Origin: Desulfobacula sp.
GTDB taxonomy: Bacteria; Desulfobacterota; Desulfobacteria; Desulfobacterales; Desulfobacteraceae
NCBI RefSeq assembly: GCF_030145145.1
Contig: NZ_JAQYWD010000002.1
Location: 62,001 to 126,000, forward strand
Reading direction: 5' to 3'
DNA length: 64,000 bases
A program made the position numbers and the translations under genes. Below the pieces are notes generated by a model. It did not search any database and had not been told where the DNA came from. It saw only the letters and a program-made list of their open reading frames with translations. The first letter of the stretch is position 1, and each line of letters starts with the position of its first letter. This document shows, one piece after another, positions 1-7,021 of this stretch.

Positions 1-266
1 AAGGAAAGTTGAAACATCCATTTGCCATCGGTGGCATAACTGCTAAATCCGAAGGCAGAGTCGATCAGATCAGACATGTCACTGGCATCCTCATCAAGAT
101 TTAGATCAACCGGACCACCTGCAAGCGTCGAATCCAATCCTATATCTCCTTCAATGGCCATCAAGGTCGGCCCCGTGCCCAATCCAAAATTCCATCCAGC
201 ATAAGCTGATGTGCTGATGGCACAAATAACGATAATCGTGATAAACCATAGATGTTTTACCTTCAT
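1..266 (-). CDS. Outer-membrane-type protein, N-terminal part (cut by window edge)
   Basis: The reading frame opens at an ATG at 266 behind a strong AAGGAGAG ribosome site and stays open to the left edge (88 codons visible). The first ~23 residues form a signal peptide ending in SAYA; the mature part begins GWNFGLGTGPTL and is followed by a Gly/Asp-rich acidic stretch. Secretion is clear. A beta-barrel or surface role is inferred from this composition and from the neighbouring outer-membrane genes. It is the last visible gene of the operon that starts with the OmpA/VWA lipoprotein. No specific function can be given. Confidence 0.7.
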   Translation of the reverse strand, partial: MKVKHLWFITIIVICAISTSAYAGWNFGLGTGPTLMAIEGDIGLDSTLAGGPVDLNLDEDASDMSDLIDSAFGFSSYATDGKWMFQLS

Positions 267-289
267 TTTTCTCTCTCCTTTAAAATTTA

Positions 290-430
290 TTATCCCTTTT
301 GTTGTGAAATTCTATACCCCGCGATCAGGTCGAACCGGCTGAATCGGTAGCCGACATCGCTGTAAACATTTACCGGGATGAAGCCCAGCGATTTCGTGCT
401 GTTGAATATCTTTGGGCCAGTTACCCAGCC
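290..430 (-). pseudogene. C-terminal remnant of an outer-membrane protein
   Basis: Directly after the stop of the 279-aa outer-membrane gene, another frame encodes about 46 residues ending in alternating aromatic/hydrophobic segments (VYSDVGYRF, LIAGYRIS), typical of the last strands of a beta-barrel, then a stop. It has no start codon or ribosome site of its own. I read it as the tail of a lost or recombined barrel gene. A chance open frame is possible. Confidence 0.35.
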
Positions 431-437
431 CGTATGT

Positions 438-1277
438 TTACCAGATGATCTTGTAGCCTGCCTCCATAGATCCATCTGTCGGCCGGTCTGAGCCAATGCC
501 AATGGATGGACGCAGATAGACGCTGTGTCCTTTTGTGCCAAAGTAATTGTCAAGCATGGTTCCGACTTCGACATCGATCAGTATGAACTCAGTGTCGTTC
601 TCATAGTCAATGACTGCCTGGGGATCAATCAGCGCCCACCTCTGTTTATCCTTTGATGTTTTTAGAATGAAAATGTCCATCAAACCCTGGTGAATATTAC
701 TTCGGCCATCATCCTCATCTACACTGAACTTATGTTGGTATGCTGGTGCGACCAGGTCAAACATGCCGCCAAAAGGCTTGAAGAAAACAGCAAATACCTG
801 TGGGCCCAGTGAAGTTGCACCAAGGCCCAGGGCATCCTCGGATGCAGTATCAAAAAAGAATTCCATACCAAATGCTATGGCCATCTTATTGGCCATATTC
901 AAATATGGCACTGTTAAAAATCGGATATCTGAATCTCCAAAACCAGAATCATCCAGATCATCCACACCATCGTTATTAATATCCGCTTCAAGTGCTACGC
1001 CCCGAATTCTGGCTCTAAACTGCCATTTCCCATCCAAAATAGGTGCTCTAAACTCCATTGTGGTGATGTTTTGATACCCGTCACCATCCGTGTTTAACCA
1101 CTGATATTCATTGTAAATCCTTAAATCATAGGTAAAGTTAATGGGATTGGTCCCTGTCTTGTCTGATTTCATTGCATCTTGAGAGTTCTCTTCAGCATGG
1201 GCCTGAAAAGAAAAGATGATCAGACATGCCACCATTATCATTCCCAGTAAAAGCGGAAAATATTTGTTTGATTTCAT
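438..1277 (-). CDS. Predicted outer-membrane beta-barrel protein, 279 aa
   Basis: Begins with a clear signal peptide (hydrophobic residues ~8-25, AHA cleavage site), then a mature chain rich in alternating aromatic/polar segments with an acidic loop (INNDGVDDLDDSGFGDSD) like a Ca-binding loop. It ends in a short amphipathic strand with terminal Trp (AGYKIIW), as expected for a barrel. AAAAAAGGAAA precedes the ATG. It resembles uncharacterised porin/transporter-like barrels often annotated as phenol-degradation MetA-like, but I cannot assign a substrate. It lies downstream of the OmpA/VWA lipoprotein gene, separated by a strong hairpin. Confidence 0.7.
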   Translation of the reverse strand: MKSNKYFPLLLGMIMVACLIIFSFQAHAEENSQDAMKSDKTGTNPINFTYDLRIYNEYQWLNTDGDGYQNITTMEFRAPILDGKWQFRARIRGVALEADINNDGVDDLDDSGFGDSDIRFLTVPYLNMANKMAIAFGMEFFFDTASEDALGLGATSLGPQVFAVFFKPFGGMFDLVAPAYQHKFSVDEDDGRSNIHQGLMDIFILKTSKDKQRWALIDPQAVIDYENDTEFILIDVEVGTMLDNYFGTKGHSVYLRPSIGIGSDRPTDGSMEAGYKIIW

Positions 1278-1299
1278 GTGATGTTTCCTTTTTTAATTA

Positions 1300-1337
1300 G
1301 GGCAGGGAGCAAAGAAATTTTAAAATGCTCCCTGCCC
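1300..1337 (-). terminator. Intercistronic hairpin (12-bp perfect stem)
   Basis: Perfect inverted repeat GGGCAGGGAGCA / TGCTCCCTGCCC with a 14-nt A/T loop, 23 nt upstream of the start codon of the 279-aa gene. There is no long U-tract after it on the minus strand, so attenuation, mRNA stabilisation or processing is as likely as full termination. Confidence 0.6.
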
Positions 1338-1385
1338 TTAGGTTTTATCTGATTTAAGAAAAAGATTTCTTTTCCCAATCCCCTG

Positions 1386-2585
1386 TTATGGTTGAATTTC
1401 AACTCTTCTGTTTAAAGAGCGGCCCGATTCCGAATCATTGAGTGAAACAGGTCTTGTAAATCCAAACCCTTCAGTTGCAAGCCTGTCTGCGGCAATACCT
1501 TTTCCTACAAAGTAATCTTTAACCGCATTGGCCCTGTCAAGGGAAAGACCCATATTGTACTCGGAACTGCCGACATTGTCTGTATGGCCCTGGAGGGTAA
1601 TATTCATTGAAGGATTCTTTTCAAGGACTGTGACAGCTTCGTTAAGCATTGGATAGGCTGCGGATTTAATATCTGATTTATCAAAATCAAAAAGAGCCGT
1701 ATTACTGAATGCCCAGCAGCCGACAGTATTGACACTGGCACCTTCTGGTGTGTCTGGACATTGATCGCTCTTATCGTAAACACCGTCGTTATCACTGTCT
1801 TTTTCTGTAATTACCACCGGAGCAGCCTTAACCACAGGTGCTGGTTCGACAACCGGGGCAGGTTTTTCTGCAACAAAAACTTTTTCAACAAAAGCTGCCA
1901 TGCCGGCACTGGTTAACAATTCACCGGCAGTTGAGTCAAATCCGCATTCTCCGATTTTTGCAAGCTCTTTTGCCCCGGCTACTACACTCTCAGGAGCGTC
2001 ACCGACAAGAATGGGATAAAAACAGATAGAGGAACCATAGGCAGCGTTTAATACTTTTGCAGATGCCAATGGATCTCCTGGCAGATCAAGACCGTCACTG
2101 ATGATAATAACGGCAGTCTCACCGGAAAGGTCCTTTAAATCAGTTCCTGCTGCCCCAAATGCTCTATACAGAGGACTGGTTCCGCCCGGTCTGGAGATTT
2201 TTCCAAAATTATCTTTCAGATTGTCAGAATTATATTTTTCCATTCCGTAAAAAAGCTGGGTATTCTTTTTTGATACACCTGGGTCGTGACCAAAGGATCT
2301 TACCCCTGCGACCTGTCCCAATTCAGGAACAGTTTCATTCAGTCGCAGTACCAGTTCCTGTGCAATTTTAAATTTGGATATTCCATAATACTCTTCATCC
2401 ATGGAACTTGATGCATCAAAGATAATCAGGAAATTATCTACTTTTGATGAATACATGTCAGAATTATATTGTTTTGCTGAGAATGTAGGAATTGGTTTTA
2501 CCTGTTTCTCAAACAATGAACATCCGGCAAGAAAACTGAATGCGATTACCAAAACCAAACTTTTAACCCCAAAGTTCTTAATCAT
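1386..2585 (-). CDS. VWA-domain / OmpA-family lipoprotein, 399 aa
   Basis: Start at 2585 was chosen over an upstream in-frame start because AAGGAG sits just before it and a lipoprotein signal follows at once (FSFLAGC, lipidated Cys22). A von Willebrand A domain follows with an intact MIDAS motif DxSxS (Asp57, Ser59, Ser61), then a thrombospondin-3-like Ca-binding repeat (DSDNDGVYDKSDQCPDTP, ~258-275). The C-terminus is an OmpA domain with the peptidoglycan-binding motif LQGHTDNVGSSEYNMGLS. Expected role: an outer-membrane lipoprotein anchored to peptidoglycan and presenting a metal-dependent protein-binding domain in the periplasm. First intact gene behind promoter-element copy 1. Confidence 0.9.
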   Translation of the reverse strand: MIKNFGVKSLVLVIAFSFLAGCSLFEKQVKPIPTFSAKQYNSDMYSSKVDNFLIIFDASSSMDEEYYGISKFKIAQELVLRLNETVPELGQVAGVRSFGHDPGVSKKNTQLFYGMEKYNSDNLKDNFGKISRPGGTSPLYRAFGAAGTDLKDLSGETAVIIISDGLDLPGDPLASAKVLNAAYGSSICFYPILVGDAPESVVAGAKELAKIGECGFDSTAGELLTSAGMAAFVEKVFVAEKPAPVVEPAPVVKAAPVVITEKDSDNDGVYDKSDQCPDTPEGASVNTVGCWAFSNTALFDFDKSDIKSAAYPMLNEAVTVLEKNPSMNITLQGHTDNVGSSEYNMGLSLDRANAVKDYFVGKGIAADRLATEGFGFTRPVSLNDSESGRSLNRRVEIQP

Positions 2586-2603
2586 TTTTTCTCCTTTTTT
2601 TTC

Positions 2604-2631
2604 GGCGAGACGAGTTCTAACCCACCCCGCC
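2604..2631 (-). repeat. GC-rich hairpin repeat, copy 1 (GGCGRG...TTCTAACCC...CGCC)
   Basis: A 28-nt imperfect inverted repeat, 19 nt upstream of the OmpA/VWA start and directly before its ribosome site. On the transcribed strand the apparent mismatches become G-U pairs. Related copies precede other minus-strand genes at 8552, 10169 and 39664, and one lies at 5635. Confidence 0.6.
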
Positions 2632-2657
2632 AGTGTGGTTAAAATTTTTACTTTCAT
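2632..2657 (-). pseudogene. Start of a vanished DUF1254-type gene
   Basis: An ATG at 2657 with a plausible ribosome site starts MKVKILTTLAG, closely like the signal-peptide start of the DUF1254 gene behind promoter copy 2 (MKVTAFITLAMAG). The similarity ends where the GC-rich hairpin begins. The ~60 bp upstream also resembles that promoter region. I infer that a DUF1254 gene originally stood behind this promoter and was replaced. Confidence 0.35.
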
Positions 2658-2718
2658 AGCCGTTTCCTTTTTATTTGAGGTTAATGTGTTTGTTGTCTCC
2701 AAGTTATCGTTTCATTAT

Positions 2719-2789
2719 GTTGTAGAAGGTCTGGGGCAAAAATAAAATCCCCCGAACAGGGGGAAAAATCATCCCCCACAATGGGGGAT
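2719..2789 (-). promoter_or_regulatory. CCCCC/GGGGG promoter element, copy 1
   Basis: On the minus strand: palindrome ATCCCCCAnnnTGGGGGAT (2771-2789), then a 17-bp palindrome ending GGGGGAT (2747-2763), a T-rich stretch, and a TACAAC -10-like hexamer (2719-2724) 22 nt downstream of the last GGGGGAT. The two GGGGGAT boxes are 24 bp apart, about two helical turns. No -35 consensus is evident, so an activator is likely. It heads the OmpA/VWA operon. Confidence 0.65.
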
Positions 2790-2807
2790 ATTCATAATTA
2801 AAACAAT

Positions 2808-2984
2808 CTATATAGTCAGGACCATCACCTGTAAAAAGTTGATCTCCAGGCGGATGCCGAGCACCACGGCATCGTCGTCGCTGTCCACATCTTTGCCGCT
2901 ATATGTTTCTATCTGTGAGAGTACCGGATTCATGCGGACGTCATCCTGCTCACCTGAACGTGCCTCTGTAGACACTTGGTCCAA
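2808..2984 (-). pseudogene. C-terminal remnant of an OprB-type porin
   Basis: In frame directly after the AI-2E gene's TAG stop, about 58 codons end in DDDAVVLGIRLEINF and a short tail. This matches in pattern the C-terminus of the intact porin at 15.5-16.8 kb (DTATILGACLQIRF). No start codon or ribosome site. Read as a decayed porin tail. Confidence 0.4.
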
Positions 2985-4049
2985 CTATAGCCAATCGGCA
3001 AAGACGGTGCTGTAAATTGTCAGAACTGCCATAAATAATGCGGCCAGAATCGGTCCGAGCACCAATCCTGATGCGCCAAACAATGCTAACCCACCGAGCG
3101 TACTGAGCAGGATCAAAAGATCGGGCATTTGGGCATCTCGCCCAACAAGGACCGGCCTGAGAAAATTGTCTGCGGTACTGACAACCACTGCACACCAAAT
3201 AAACAGACCTATCCCGGCAATTGAATTACCGATAATAAAAAGGTATAAAACAGCAGGAATCCAGACCAGCATTGCACCAATTCCGGGCAAGACGGAAAGA
3301 ATTGCCATAACAGCACCCCAGAATACTGAGGCGCCAACACCCGCTACAGCGAAACCAATACTGCCAAGCATTCCCTGAATAATGCCAATAATGAGCGTAC
3401 CTTTGACTGTGGCACGACTTACTGACAGGCCGACTTCTATCATTTTTTGCTTGTCGAGTTTCGTCAGGGGAACGTAGCTCAGAATCTTGTTCATCAGTGT
3501 TGGTCCTTTGATAAGAAAAAAATACATGGCATATAACATGACGAATAAGTTCAGAAAAAATACAGCAGCGCCTTCCGAAACCCTTGCCAGGTTCGAAGCA
3601 AAAATCATCCCGGTTTTCCCCGCTATTTCAGCAACCTTAGCTGAAATTTCCTCCGTATAGGGCGCTAGTTTATCAACAAAGGGTAGCCAGTCCGGCAATG
3701 TGGGATTATTTATGGTGGCGCTATCAACGTGCTTTTCGATCCAGGGCCTTACCATTTCCGTCACCCCGGTAGCTTGCTCAGCAACGAGGCCAAGCAGAAA
3801 AAGTAATGGCACGATAATGACCATGAGTGAAACAAGCAGTGTCAATATCGACGCCAATGCATTACGTCCGCCAGAAACCCTTTGAAACCAAAGGTACAAA
3901 GGATAAAGAATGCCACTGAAAACTGCGGCAAGCAGCAATGCCTCAAGAAAGCCGCCAATTAGAGCGATGAACCCCAGGCCGTAAGTGATGACCATTACCA
4001 GCACAAAACTTTTTTGAAATCGTTCTTTGTATGTAATTTGATCTTTCAT
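2985..4049 (-). CDS. AI-2E family transporter (PerM/YdiK-type permease), 354 aa
   Basis: Polytopic membrane protein with a pair of N-terminal membrane segments, a large periplasmic-type loop (~65-150), then a block of membrane segments containing the conserved family pattern VLPGIGAMLVWIPAV and a C-terminal GPILAALFMAV segment. Length fits the family (about 340-370). These permeases export small molecules or ions; the substrate cannot be read from sequence. GGGGTGA precedes the ATG. A second, more divergent member lies at 43.3-44.4 kb, so the window has two. Confidence 0.85.
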   Translation of the reverse strand: MKDQITYKERFQKSFVLVMVITYGLGFIALIGGFLEALLLAAVFSGILYPLYLWFQRVSGGRNALASILTLLVSLMVIIVPLLFLLGLVAEQATGVTEMVRPWIEKHVDSATINNPTLPDWLPFVDKLAPYTEEISAKVAEIAGKTGMIFASNLARVSEGAAVFFLNLFVMLYAMYFFLIKGPTLMNKILSYVPLTKLDKQKMIEVGLSVSRATVKGTLIIGIIQGMLGSIGFAVAGVGASVFWGAVMAILSVLPGIGAMLVWIPAVLYLFIIGNSIAGIGLFIWCAVVVSTADNFLRPVLVGRDAQMPDLLILLSTLGGLALFGASGLVLGPILAALFMAVLTIYSTVFADWL

Positions 4050-4163
4050 CTATTTTCACCCCGGTATGAGACAATTATCTCAAATTATCGACAACGTCAG
4101 CAATAGCAAATACATCCTTTGCAACTGCTGACGTTGCAAATTTTCATAACAAAAACGTATGGT

Positions 4164-4472
4164 TTACTTTTTATCTTTGGTGAAATGTTTTTCCGCGCTC
4201 TCAAAGGCCATTTTCATGACGTCAATAGAGCTTTCCACCCCTGCTTTCACCTCTTCCCATGCGCCTTCAGAGCTTTGTTCAAACGCTTCTAATTTGACTT
4301 TTGCCTCATTTAATTCTTTGTCGAGTTTCTCGACATGGGGTTTTATTTTATCTTCTGTCTCTTTCATACCGAGGTGCATCTGCACCTTGGCCTCATCCAT
4401 TTTTGTCTGCCAGGTTGCCAGCTCTTTTTCCAACTGTTCTTTAATCGTCTGTTTTTTAGCTTGTTCGCTCAT
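4164..4472 (-). CDS. Small all-alpha coiled-coil protein, 102 aa
   Basis: Almost entirely charged and helical: Lys/Glu-rich heptad-like repeats, no Cys, no signal peptide, no membrane segment. A textbook AAAAAGGAG site stands 7 nt before the ATG. It resembles small cytoplasmic coiled-coil or apolipoprotein-like proteins of unknown role. It sits between the BrkB and AI-2E membrane-protein genes and could be co-transcribed with BrkB. Confidence 0.7.
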   Translation of the reverse strand: MSEQAKKQTIKEQLEKELATWQTKMDEAKVQMHLGMKETEDKIKPHVEKLDKELNEAKVKLEAFEQSSEGAWEEVKAGVESSIDVMKMAFESAEKHFTKDKK

Positions 4473-4537
4473 AATAGTCTCCTTTTTGTTTTAAAATTCT
4501 TATTTCCTCTAATCAGCAAAACGCCATTACTGCCCGC

Positions 4538-5419
4538 TCAGTTAATTGCCACCTCATCGCTCACCATTTTTGCACGGACAAATGTAAACGTTGCGCCAAA
4601 CAGAAAAATGGCTGATGCATAATATATCCAAAGCATCACCAGCAAGACATTGCCTGCAGCTTGATAAAGGTTGGCAACCGTGCGGCCGCCCAGGAAATAC
4701 CCGATCAGGTATTCACCTGCTGCTACCAAAATAGCTGTCACCAGGGCACCTAACCAAATATCCTGCCATTGCAGCTTCGTGTTGGGTAAATATCTGAAAA
4801 GCAATGCAAACAATAAGGTGGTGAGAGCCAATTCAACAAAAAATGAATTAAAAAAAACCATATATATTGATATTCCACCAAGCCATATCACCGAATAATT
4901 ACCGAACTTGGCGATCATCGTCTGCAGTCCCACCGAAACGAGCAAAAGAAATGAGAAGGCGATCATCAAACACAAACAGATACTTCGATCACGAAGCATC
5001 AGACCAATTCCGAAACCTTTCGCCTCAGCCGGCTGCACCTCAAAGATTCGATTCAGGCTGATTTCCACCGAGACCATTACCGTAGTGGCTGTGAATAGCA
5101 GCAACGCGATCCCCATTGCACTCGCCCACCAACTAGGCTCATGAATATTTATCTGTTCAGCCGTCGCTATCATTTGCTGTGCTCCCCCTCGGCCTACCAG
5201 GTCACCGATCTCAAGCGAGATCGCCTCACGCACCACAACTTCCTTATTAAAACGAGCCGCAATCCAAAGAATAATGAGTAACATCGATGGTAAAGAGAAA
5301 ATCATATAAAAAGCAAGCGCCGCCGCCTGTGTCAGGACATCTTCCTTGAAAAATTTTACAATCGTTTTTCCTAGAACCTGCTTATAAAAATATAACCTAT
5401 GGTGAATGCGCATCTTCAT
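4538..5419 (-). CDS. YihY/BrkB-family inner-membrane protein, 293 aa
   Basis: Six predicted membrane segments with the family's N-terminal signature (DVLTQAAALAFYMIFSLPSM) and C-terminal pattern (YQAAGNVLLVMLWIYYASAIFLFGA). Start taken at the ATG at 5419; a TTG lies one codon upstream. Family members are inner-membrane proteins historically misnamed ribonuclease BN or virulence factor BrkB; a transport or envelope role is suspected but not established. The strong-SD coiled-coil gene follows 65 nt downstream. Confidence 0.85.
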   Translation of the reverse strand: MKMRIHHRLYFYKQVLGKTIVKFFKEDVLTQAAALAFYMIFSLPSMLLIILWIAARFNKEVVVREAISLEIGDLVGRGGAQQMIATAEQINIHEPSWWASAMGIALLLFTATTVMVSVEISLNRIFEVQPAEAKGFGIGLMLRDRSICLCLMIAFSFLLLVSVGLQTMIAKFGNYSVIWLGGISIYMVFFNSFFVELALTTLLFALLFRYLPNTKLQWQDIWLGALVTAILVAAGEYLIGYFLGGRTVANLYQAAGNVLLVMLWIYYASAIFLFGATFTFVRAKMVSDEVAIN

Positions 5420-5482
5420 CAAATGGGACCTCTGACCATCACGGGTTTTAACCCGCCTCTTTATTTCTTTGTCGTGGGCAAT

Positions 5483-5632
5483 TTACTTGACCAACTCATC
5501 GTTGGCATACAATTTTGCATCTCCACCTTTAGAGAGACCGCCACCATCATAATCAAATACCAGTTTCAGCGTGACCGGCCCGGCAGGCAACTTGCTTTCT
5601 GCCTGAATTGTGTAGCGTTCAAGGCCAAGGAA
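5483..5632 (-). pseudogene. C-terminal domain remnant of an arylsulfatase
   Basis: About 50 codons read FLGLERYTIQAESKLPAGP then VTLKLVFDYDGGGLSKGGDA and end KLYANDELVK-stop. This is the pattern of the small C-terminal beta domain of large arylsulfatases (FxYDGGGxGKGG). It has no start, is not part of any of the four sulfatases in this window, and is cut exactly where a GC-rich hairpin repeat begins. Read as the last piece of a fifth, longer sulfatase. Confidence 0.5.
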
Positions 5633-5634
5633 AT

Positions 5635-5662
5635 GGCGGGGCGAGTTTTAACCGGCCCCGCC
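5635..5662 (-). repeat. GC-rich hairpin repeat, copy at the sulfatase remnant
   Basis: Inverted repeat GGCGGGGCGAG...CCGGCCCCGCC around TTTTAA, same design as the copies at 2604, 8552, 10169 and 39664. It lies 40 nt downstream of the small lipoprotein gene, so it may act as a terminator-like hairpin here, and abuts a truncated sulfatase fragment. Confidence 0.6.
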
Positions 5663-5702
5663 GATTTTATCAGAAAACTATTTTTCTCCATAGATCGCCT
5701 TT

Positions 5703-5984
5703 TTATCGGCGACGCCGGGACGGTCTCGGTCTCGGGCTCGGTCTCGGTCTGCTGGGAAGCTGTGACGGGCGGCCCATACTCGGCGGCCTGGGCTTAATGT
5801 GCCCGGGCTGAACAGGCCTGCGATCATAGTCGTGATGGACATGTACGTCTCTTCCCCAGTGAGGATAAGGGTCATGGTAACTCTGGTAATAGACATGACC
5901 GCCGCCCGAACTGGCACAACCACCTAAAAACAGCCCCGCGATGACAAACATAACTCCGGATATGACATTCATTGGTTTTCCCAT
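5703..5984 (-). CDS. Small Arg/Pro-rich lipoprotein, 93 aa
   Basis: Start at 5984 was chosen because GGAG is 9 nt upstream and a lipoprotein signal follows (AGLFLGGC, lipidated Cys23). After a Tyr/His-rich segment (HVYYQSYHDPYPHW) the last ~35 residues are nearly all Arg, Pro and Ser, encoded by a low-complexity hexamer-like repeat that may vary in length. Only 5 nt separate it from the stop of the VOC gene, so the two are probably coupled. Function unknown; the basic tail could bind polyanions in the periplasm. Confidence 0.6.
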   Translation of the reverse strand: MGKPMNVISGVMFVIAGLFLGGCASSGGGHVYYQSYHDPYPHWGRDVHVHHDYDRRPVQPGHIKPRPPSMGRPSQLPSRPRPSPRPRPSRRRR

Positions 5985-5989
5985 GATGA

Positions 5990-6934
5990 TTACTCCGCCG
6001 CCGTTGTTTTTGGCGACCATCGCTCGATAATTACTAACGCGCCTGACGGATCAGACAGCAATGACAGTCGATTGCCGTCGGCAGTTTGTCTGGGCTCAAC
6101 CAAGATCTTCCCCCCCAGATTTTTTGCCTTCACGGCAATCTCATCGGTATCGGCGACCCGTACCACCGGCACCCAGCGCATCTCAAGTTTATCGTTCGCC
6201 GAGTAACGGATACCTGCCCGCCATTGCCCATCTTTCATCAGGATCAGATAGTCGGTTTTTTCACCGACAAAATGGTAGCCGGCAAGTTTTTGGTAAAACG
6301 CAATTGAGGCATCGACGTCATTGGACCAAAGTTCGTGCCAAAGCCACGACCCGATGACCGGTTCTTTATCCTCCGGATCCCCGCCCGAGGCGTGCAGCAA
6401 CAGCAGCTGCGCACCCTGGGGATCTCTTACCAGAGCGGCCCGGCCGCGATTGCGCATGTCCATGGGTCCTTTAAGAACGATCCCCCCCTCTCTGTCGAAC
6501 AGGGAAACCGCTTTGTCCACATCGGCAACCGAAAGCGTACAAAGCCAACGAGCCGCGCTTTTTACCTCGGAAACATCTTTAATTTGAGCCATGCCGCCAA
6601 TGCTGAGGCCATTATTTTTGATCACCGTGTAGTCGCCAAGCTGCTCGAACGTCCAGCCGAAAAGGTGGCCATAGAAATCCTTAGCCACCGGAACATCATC
6701 GGTGAGCAGATCATTCCAGACGAATTTTCCCGAAAAATGTACCCCCGTGGGGGTATCGGTGACAGGGGTCAACGCTAACCCGGAAGTTTTGTTCATCCCC
6801 GCGCAACCCGTGAGCACAAATTGGATCAAAAAAAATATCACCGCAGCGTATAGCCCGTATCGAGGCAAATGGCTTCGCGGTCTGGGGGATGGTCGCGTCC
6901 TTATTCGTGCATTTAGATCCATCGTCGTCACCAT
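5990..6934 (-). CDS. Two-domain VOC (glyoxalase/bleomycin-resistance-like) lipoprotein, 314 aa
   Basis: Arg-rich N-terminus, one hydrophobic segment and a lipobox (VLTGC, Cys44) indicate an exported lipoprotein. Two consecutive VOC domains follow (~65-185 and ~190-305), each with the opening pattern F/W-x-D/E...FY (VWNDLLTDDVPVAKDFYGHL; LWSNDVDASIAFYQ). VOC proteins bind metals or small molecules; an exported lipid-anchored version is unusual. A start at 6922 is also possible. It follows the DUF1254 run in the same direction, 87 bp after the last gene. Confidence 0.8.
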   Translation of the reverse strand: MVTTMDLNARIRTRPSPRPRSHLPRYGLYAAVIFFLIQFVLTGCAGMNKTSGLALTPVTDTPTGVHFSGKFVWNDLLTDDVPVAKDFYGHLFGWTFEQLGDYTVIKNNGLSIGGMAQIKDVSEVKSAARWLCTLSVADVDKAVSLFDREGGIVLKGPMDMRNRGRAALVRDPQGAQLLLLHASGGDPEDKEPVIGSWLWHELWSNDVDASIAFYQKLAGYHFVGEKTDYLILMKDGQWRAGIRYSANDKLEMRWVPVVRVADTDEIAVKAKNLGGKILVEPRQTADGNRLSLLSDPSGALVIIERWSPKTTAAE

Positions 6935-6970
6935 TTCCTATGTTCTATTCTCCTTATTGAAATTCCCATA

Positions 6971-6999
6971 GGAGGCAGAACCTTTGGCGTTCCACCTCC
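6971..6999 (-). terminator. Intercistronic hairpin
   Basis: GGAGGcaGAAC / GTTCcaCCTCC around CTTTGGC, between the last DUF1254 gene and the VOC gene. No U-tract. Position upstream of the next start matches the other hairpins of this cluster. Confidence 0.45.
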
Positions 7000-7021
7000 T
7001 GCGGGAAAAAGATCCAGTCAA

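Noticed and set aside
763-1074. Plus-strand open frame opposite the 279-aa outer-membrane gene
   Set aside because: Antisense shadow of a gene with signal peptide and ribosome site; composition is not protein-like.
2586-2702. 39-codon N-terminal extension of the OmpA/VWA lipoprotein
   Set aside because: A lipoprotein signal with ribosome site begins at 2585; the extension contains the hairpin repeat.
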